Source of the DNA: Ifrita kowaldi
Taxonomy: Eukaryota; Chordata; Aves; Passeriformes; Cinclosomatidae
DNA length: 64,000 nt
Direction: 5' to 3'
Assembly (NCBI GenBank): GCA_013398055.1
Contig: VZRS01000232.1
Location: forward strand, 248,001 to 312,000
Shown: positions 60,201 to 64,000 of the stretch, in pieces
Layout: each line of letters opens with the position of its first letter
Numbering within the stretch: the stretch's first letter is position 1
Made by a program: the position numbers and the translations under genes
Notes under the pieces: model-generated
What the model was told of the DNA's origin: nothing
Databases searched by the model: none
Seen by the model: only the letters and a program-made list of their open reading frames with translations

Positions 60201-62734
60201 GTAGTCCTACAAACACCAGCAGAGTTTTATAGCACCACAGCCTTTTAGAAAAAGTATGTTGAAGGTTCATGGCAATCAAACCAGGTAAATAAATCTGCTG
60301 ACAAAATGGAAAAGGAATAAAAAAGTTTAATCAGAGATGATGATCTACATAAAGCTTAACATAAAGAGGTTGGATTTTTGAAATTATTTTTGTAAATCAT
60401 TACCATTGCAGCCAGAAACATCAACGGGTTTTAGAAGTAGGTTATAAAAATTTATGGAATGTAAAAGACTACCTGAAAAACGCTTTAAACAGTTTTTGCT
60501 ACAACTAAAAGTTGCATTAAAATACAGAAACAGGGAGGCCAAGCTCAATACCACAAAGTCATTAAACTCTTATGTATTTCACTAGGACTTCTGTAGGTTT
60601 TTTGAAATGCCACCTAAGTCTCCACTGCTTTTATTTCTATCAAAGCCAGTCTACAGACACTAGAAAGCTTTTGCAAGCTGATACAGTAAATTAAAACCAG
60701 AATAGATTACATTTCCTGCATGAGACAAACCTTGAAGCACAAGGCTACAAACAGTTCTACTAGTGAGAAACCAGATACACACACTTCCCTCCTCCCCCAC
60801 CCTTTCCATAATAGCTTCAGTTCCACATGTTTCTGTGTAACTGCTCACATCCCCAAGTCTCTTTCCATACCCTTCCAGTGTTCAATTCCAGCACATATAC
60901 ACACACACTTCTGTCTTGCTGCATCTTTCACCTATGCCTCAAAAGCATGAGCATATACATGTTTTGTTCCTGTAGCTGTTCTGCCTCCATACCTCTGCCC
61001 CTCATCCTGCTCTTTACACACTTAAATTCCTCTCCCAATTTCTTTCACCCTGGCCATAGAAACTAGTCCTCCACAAAAGCATTAGAATGCATCTTCAAAA
61101 CTCTGTTCCATTAGATGTAGTTTTCACCAAATCCTACCGCCCTCACAGTAAAGAATTTCTTCCTAATATCTGATCGAAACCTGCCCATTCTCCCCTGTCC
61201 TACCATTTCATGCTCTTGTCTAGAGTTCCTCTCCACTTCTCTTGTAGCCCCTTCAGGCACTGAAAGGCGCTATAAGGTCTCTCCAAAGCCTTCTCTTCTC
61301 CGGGCTGAACAATCCCAGCTCTCTCATCCTTTCCTCACAGCAGAGGTGCTCCATCCCTCTGATCATCTTGGTGGCCTCCTCTGGACTGGCTCCAGCAGGT
61401 CCCTGTCCCTGCTGTGCTGGGACCCCAGAGCTGGATGCAGGGCTCCAGGTGGGTCTCAGCAGAGCGGAGCAGAGGGGCAGAATCCCCTCCCTCCCCTGCT
61501 GCCCACGGGGCTCTGGATGCAGCCCAGGACATGTTTGGCTCTCTGGGCTGTGAGTGCCACGGCCAGGACAAGCTGCCTATACCATATTAACCAGGCATGT
61601 ACAGGACAAAAGTAATACTTAATGTGTTCAGACTTTAAAAGTTGGTAATAAGGTAGTAAATTTCTGTAAGATCTTACTACTTCTGCAAAAGGTTACCTGA
61701 ACATTTTTCTCAGACTGCAAGTGCATAGTGCTATACTCAGTGAGGTACAGTCTACTATCAAACCTTATTTAAAAAGCTGCAAGAACAAACACTTACTGGA
61801 TTGCAGTTTTAACACATTCCCCCTTCCATGAATATAAGACAATGATACAATTACATCATTGAAATACACAGTATTTCCTGAGACGGGTTAAATGACTTAA
61901 ATTCAAGCTTTGGCCTTTTTCCTACAGAGGGTGAGCTACCAGAAAACACATAAAAAGGTAGGTAACTATTTTTAGCTCTTAAGATTCACTGTGGATTTGA
62001 CAGTGTACTCTAGACAAAATCTTCAGTGTGAAACTCTAATATCTCGTATTAAAAGTGGAATGGATCTTTTTTCATCTCAGGAGATGAGGTCAAAGTGTTT
62101 CATGACAGCAAAATAGTTGGAAAGCCTTGGAAGAAAGAAGTCTGAAAGCTTAGAGCACACTTTCACATGGCTCCCATTTTATTGCTTTCTAAAGGACAGA
62201 ATTTAAGCACCTTCATGTTTTGAGATGTGACTAGTGGGTAGCAACACCTAGTGCAAAAATTAATTAGCATTTAGTCTGCACTCTCGACAGAGCACAAAAG
62301 CTAATTTTAAAAGGTTGACCACAGTAGACTGAAAAATCTTTCCCACAAACTTCACTCCAGCTAGTGTGTTCCAACTAACACTTAAGACTCTACTCCCTTT
62401 AAAAGTAATTTTCAGATACTGTGACAGCTTAGCAAGAGGTGGTTAAGTAAAAGAACTACAAACCTTAATTCACATCCCAGACATAAGCAGAGTCTTCAGT
62501 TACATATCTTAAAATCTGCTTTTAACCACCTTCAAAATCAAGACACCAATCAAGAAAATTACTACACTCATGAGACACAGCACATCATTGTTATGCTTTG
62601 CTTTAAAGTCTGACTTACCTATCAAAAACAGCTGTTTAAATCTTGTGTATGCAGTCTGGATATCTTGCAGAGATGGAAGGCTGCTTGACAAGTCATCCAT
62701 CTTCAGGAGCTCATAGGGAGGTTTGCTAATTGTC
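53692..62734 (-). CDS. MTMR12: Myotubularin-related protein 12, C-terminal 447 residues (7 exons)
   Basis: Exons at 62619-62734, 59938-60016, 58272-58342, 57104-57276, 56236-56403, 55260-55421 and 53692-54267 join in frame on the minus strand. MTMR12 (3-PAP) is an inactive myotubularin that binds and stabilises active partners such as MTM1 and MTM-family 3-phosphatases acting on PI3P and PI(3,5)P2. The window covers the second half of the phosphatase-like domain, the FLTVWDWSVQF segment, the SID-like region, a predicted coiled coil (ILDLMEEVQSLQVKMDEE) and an acidic tail. Where active members have the HCSDGWDRT signature, the joined exons read EESATDLCC, so both the Cys nucleophile and the Arg are gone. 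The first roughly 300 residues, including the PH-GRAM domain, lie beyond 64000. The neighbour relation with GOLPH3 matches human 5p13. Confidence 0.95.
54268..55259 (-). other. MTMR12 intron
   Basis: About 1 kb; no feature seen in it. Confidence 0.85.
55260..55421 (-). CDS. MTMR12: MTMR12 coding exon
   Basis: 54 codons, phase 0 at both ends. The peptide starts SGESLKTQGGPFRFLTVWDW and ends KSQRKTARFK. Acceptor TTTTGGCAG, donor GTAAGA. It carries the end of the phosphatase-like domain, including NNPLY, a motif shared by myotubularins. Confidence 0.95.
55422..56235 (-). other. MTMR12 intron
   Basis: About 0.8 kb; no feature seen in it. Confidence 0.85.
56236..56403 (-). CDS. MTMR12: MTMR12 coding exon
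   Basis: 56 codons, phase 0 at both ends. The peptide starts APVFLLLLNCVWQLVQQYPP and includes AFEFTETYLTVLSDSLY, the conserved post-catalytic segment of myotubularins (family pattern QxPxxFEFxExxL). Donor GTAAGG, acceptor TACTTAG. Confidence 0.95.
56404..57103 (-). other. MTMR12 intron
   Basis: About 0.7 kb; no feature seen in it. Confidence 0.85.
57104..57276 (-). CDS. MTMR12: MTMR12 coding exon with degenerate active-site segment
   Basis: 173 bases: two bases of a split Glu codon plus 57 codons. The peptide starts ESATDLCCVISSLVQVMMDS and includes SLIQKEWVIGGHGFLDRCNH, which aligns with the family's xxVxKEWxxxGHxF segment. The donor is GTATGA. The catalytic signature expected just before LVQVMMDS is absent. 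Confidence 0.95.
57277..58271 (-). other. MTMR12 intron
   Basis: About 1 kb; no gene or nameable repeat. Its plus-strand open frames near 57,400-57,720 look incidental. Confidence 0.8.
58272..58342 (-). CDS. MTMR12: MTMR12 coding exon (71 bp)
   Basis: One base, then 23 codons, then one base. The peptide starts RVLKKAIEVAECLEIQ and ends NVLLI. The acceptor is CAAAACAG and the donor is GTACGT. Too short to be found by open-frame length; identified by the in-frame joins on both sides (AG|G for Arg and G|AA for Glu). Confidence 0.93.
58343..59937 (-). other. MTMR12 intron
   Basis: About 1.6 kb. No gene; a stretch near 59,550-59,760 vaguely resembles an old CR1 but is too diverged to call. Confidence 0.75.
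59938..60016 (-). CDS. MTMR12: MTMR12 coding exon (79 bp)
   Basis: Two bases, then 25 codons, then two bases. The peptide starts NSTDFWATDVKWFSLLESTN and ends WLEII. Acceptor CTTTTTGCAG, donor GTTTGC. The split codons join as G|AT (Asp) upstream and AG|G (Arg) downstream. Confidence 0.93.
60017..62618 (-). other. MTMR12 intron
   Basis: About 2.6 kb, holding the CR1 fragment at 61110-61575. Nothing else was recognised. Confidence 0.85.
61110..61575 (-). mobile_element. CR1 LINE fragment
   Basis: GC-rich relative to its surroundings. The plus strand shows AAGAATTTCTTCCTAATATC, TCCGGGCTGAACAATCCCAG, TCTGATCATCTTGGTGGCCT and CTCCAGGTGGGTCTCAGCAG, the reverse complement of a CR1 3' half. It lies in an MTMR12 intron in sense orientation. 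The terminal tail is not evident, so the 3' end may be lost. Confidence 0.85.
62619..62734 (-). CDS. MTMR12: MTMR12 coding exon (5'-most in window)
   Basis: One base, then 38 codons, then one base. The peptide starts TISKPPYELLKMDDLSSSLP and ends RFKQLFLI. The donor is GTAAGT. The acceptor ATCTATAG has a purine-rich upstream tract and is weak, but it keeps the frame and leaves the split codon with G in last position. Confidence 0.9.
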
Positions 62735-64000
62735 CTATAGATTCTAAATCAAATCATCAAGAGATTAAAGCCTTCTGCTTCACAAGTCACATAATGCACC
62801 AACTATTATCACTGAAGACAAAATTTATAGGCATGATTTGTGAAAGAGCTGTAATACCAGAAGATAGACACTCTAGAAAGCTAGTGGCCTCCATGCATTT
62901 TTAAGAACTGCCTGGAAGCTTGACAACAGGCTTGTAACAAGATTTGAAGCTTTTAACCATTACAGCAATAAAATTATATTTGTGCCTCAGTTATGAATAT
63001 TGCAAGCAGTACTTGATTTTTACTACTGTTTCTGTAGTATTTTCTTCACTAGACACACCAAAATCACTTTACTAGGGGGCTGCTAGAGGTGTATCCAGAA
63101 AGAAGAGATGGATAGAAACACCCAGACCTCCCAGCAGAAGCTTACAATTTCTCTTGACTTTTGCCACTCAGATTCTGATACCTAGCTGCCAGGTCTTCTA
63201 ATGAAACGCATGAGTAAAGGAAATTATTTGGATTGAAACAACACAATATATCTTGCACTTCCCTATACATCTACTATTTTTTTTCCCTTGAAGGAGAGGA
63301 AAAAACACCAGGCCAGATGACACTTTGGTTTGGACCCAGCACATCCCCTCTCACTCTAGGTTCCAGAACTTAGATGAACATCAACTTAGTAACTACGTCT
63401 GCTGTCACATTGGCATGTTATTGTCAAGACCTGGGAAAAGTTGCTCTAGCTCATACTTCAGAACTGAGGCCTTGTGGGCACTTTTCCAGGCAGGACAGAG
63501 TGCTTTGCTTCCTGTAGGCTGTACCACAGAAACCTGCTTTAGGTGAGAACTACAGGGATCCACATCAGAAACACAGGTTACCAGACCTCCTGGAAGATGC
63601 ATCAGATCAGAGAGGTGAGGCAAAGCAATCGCTGGCCAAATACAAATACTTCTTCCAAATGAATCAGTAAAGAACTTGGGCTGGAAGATCAGGCACTGAA
63701 CAGCTTTTTTAAAATGATAAACTGCTAATTGTAAACATCTGCTCTGTGCCTGAGTTCAGACTATTACTATAATGGCACTTTAACACACCCTGATGGCCAA
63801 TTTGTAGATATATTTCATACTCCAGTGATTAAGCACCAGTACTGCACAGCAAAGAAAACCAGCAATACTGCCCCAAGTTCAAATGGCCACAGAGAAGGCA
63901 TCAAAATATTAGAGGATGCCTCGTTACAGCTTACTGCTAGTTTTATTTACTTTCACATCATGAAATACTATTAAAGACAGTTCTAAATCATGTAATCTTC
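62735..64000 (-). other. MTMR12 intron, partial
   Basis: No exon was recognised from 62735 to the window end. The remaining 5' exons of MTMR12 must lie beyond 64000. Confidence 0.7.

Noticed and set aside
63405..63623. Candidate further MTMR12 exon
   Set aside because: The translation has no myotubularin features and no splice sites give the required phase (a codon completed by the G at 62734).
1..64000. CRISPR arrays, operons, phage or bacterial mobile systems
   Set aside because: The window is vertebrate nuclear DNA; no regularly spaced repeats or prokaryotic gene organisation are present.

Overview
The window is vertebrate nuclear DNA, almost certainly from a bird. It is AT-rich with long introns and carries many CR1 retrotransposon fragments whose tails end in the 8-bp ATTCTGTG/ATTCTATG-type repeats typical of birds. 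It also carries avian-type ERV LTRs and one tRNA-Ile-derived SINE with a CR1-like tail at 42358-42490. That SINE type is known from songbirds, so a passerine is the best guess. The gene pair GOLPH3-MTMR12 lies on human 5p13; in birds this block is on the Z chromosome, so the window is probably Z-linked (inference from synteny knowledge).

Layout, low to high coordinate. 1-950 holds a CR1 copy and unassigned DNA beyond the 3' end of GOLPH3. About 955-35,675 is GOLPH3 on the minus strand: four coding exons at 35346-35561, 13939-14070, 8337-8451 and 4329-4753. They encode 295 residues and all splice junctions keep the frame. The 3' UTR lies below 4329, and the exon 1 CpG island sits at 35.2-35.7 kb. 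36-51.5 kb is intergenic, with repeats and no recognisable gene. From 53,692 to the end is the 3' half of MTMR12, also on the minus strand: seven coding exons (447 residues including the stop-proximal end), with the 5' part beyond the window.

GOLPH3 is a Golgi PI4P effector and COPI adaptor. MTMR12 is a catalytically dead myotubularin that acts as adaptor for active myotubularins. Both belong to phosphoinositide and membrane-trafficking biology, but they are neighbours by ancestral synteny, with no sign of co-transcription.

The most important observation is an assembly error around GOLPH3 exon 1. Four contig pieces (…33000; 33283-34145; 34147-35675; 35677…) are joined in the wrong order. This creates two artificial duplications (545 bp and 151 bp) and puts an N gap inside intron 1. 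The overlaps, plus one CR1 element that continues from 34145 to 35828, give the correct order. I found no convincing sign of a new biological system; the remaining observations are repeats, hairpins and unexplained open stretches.
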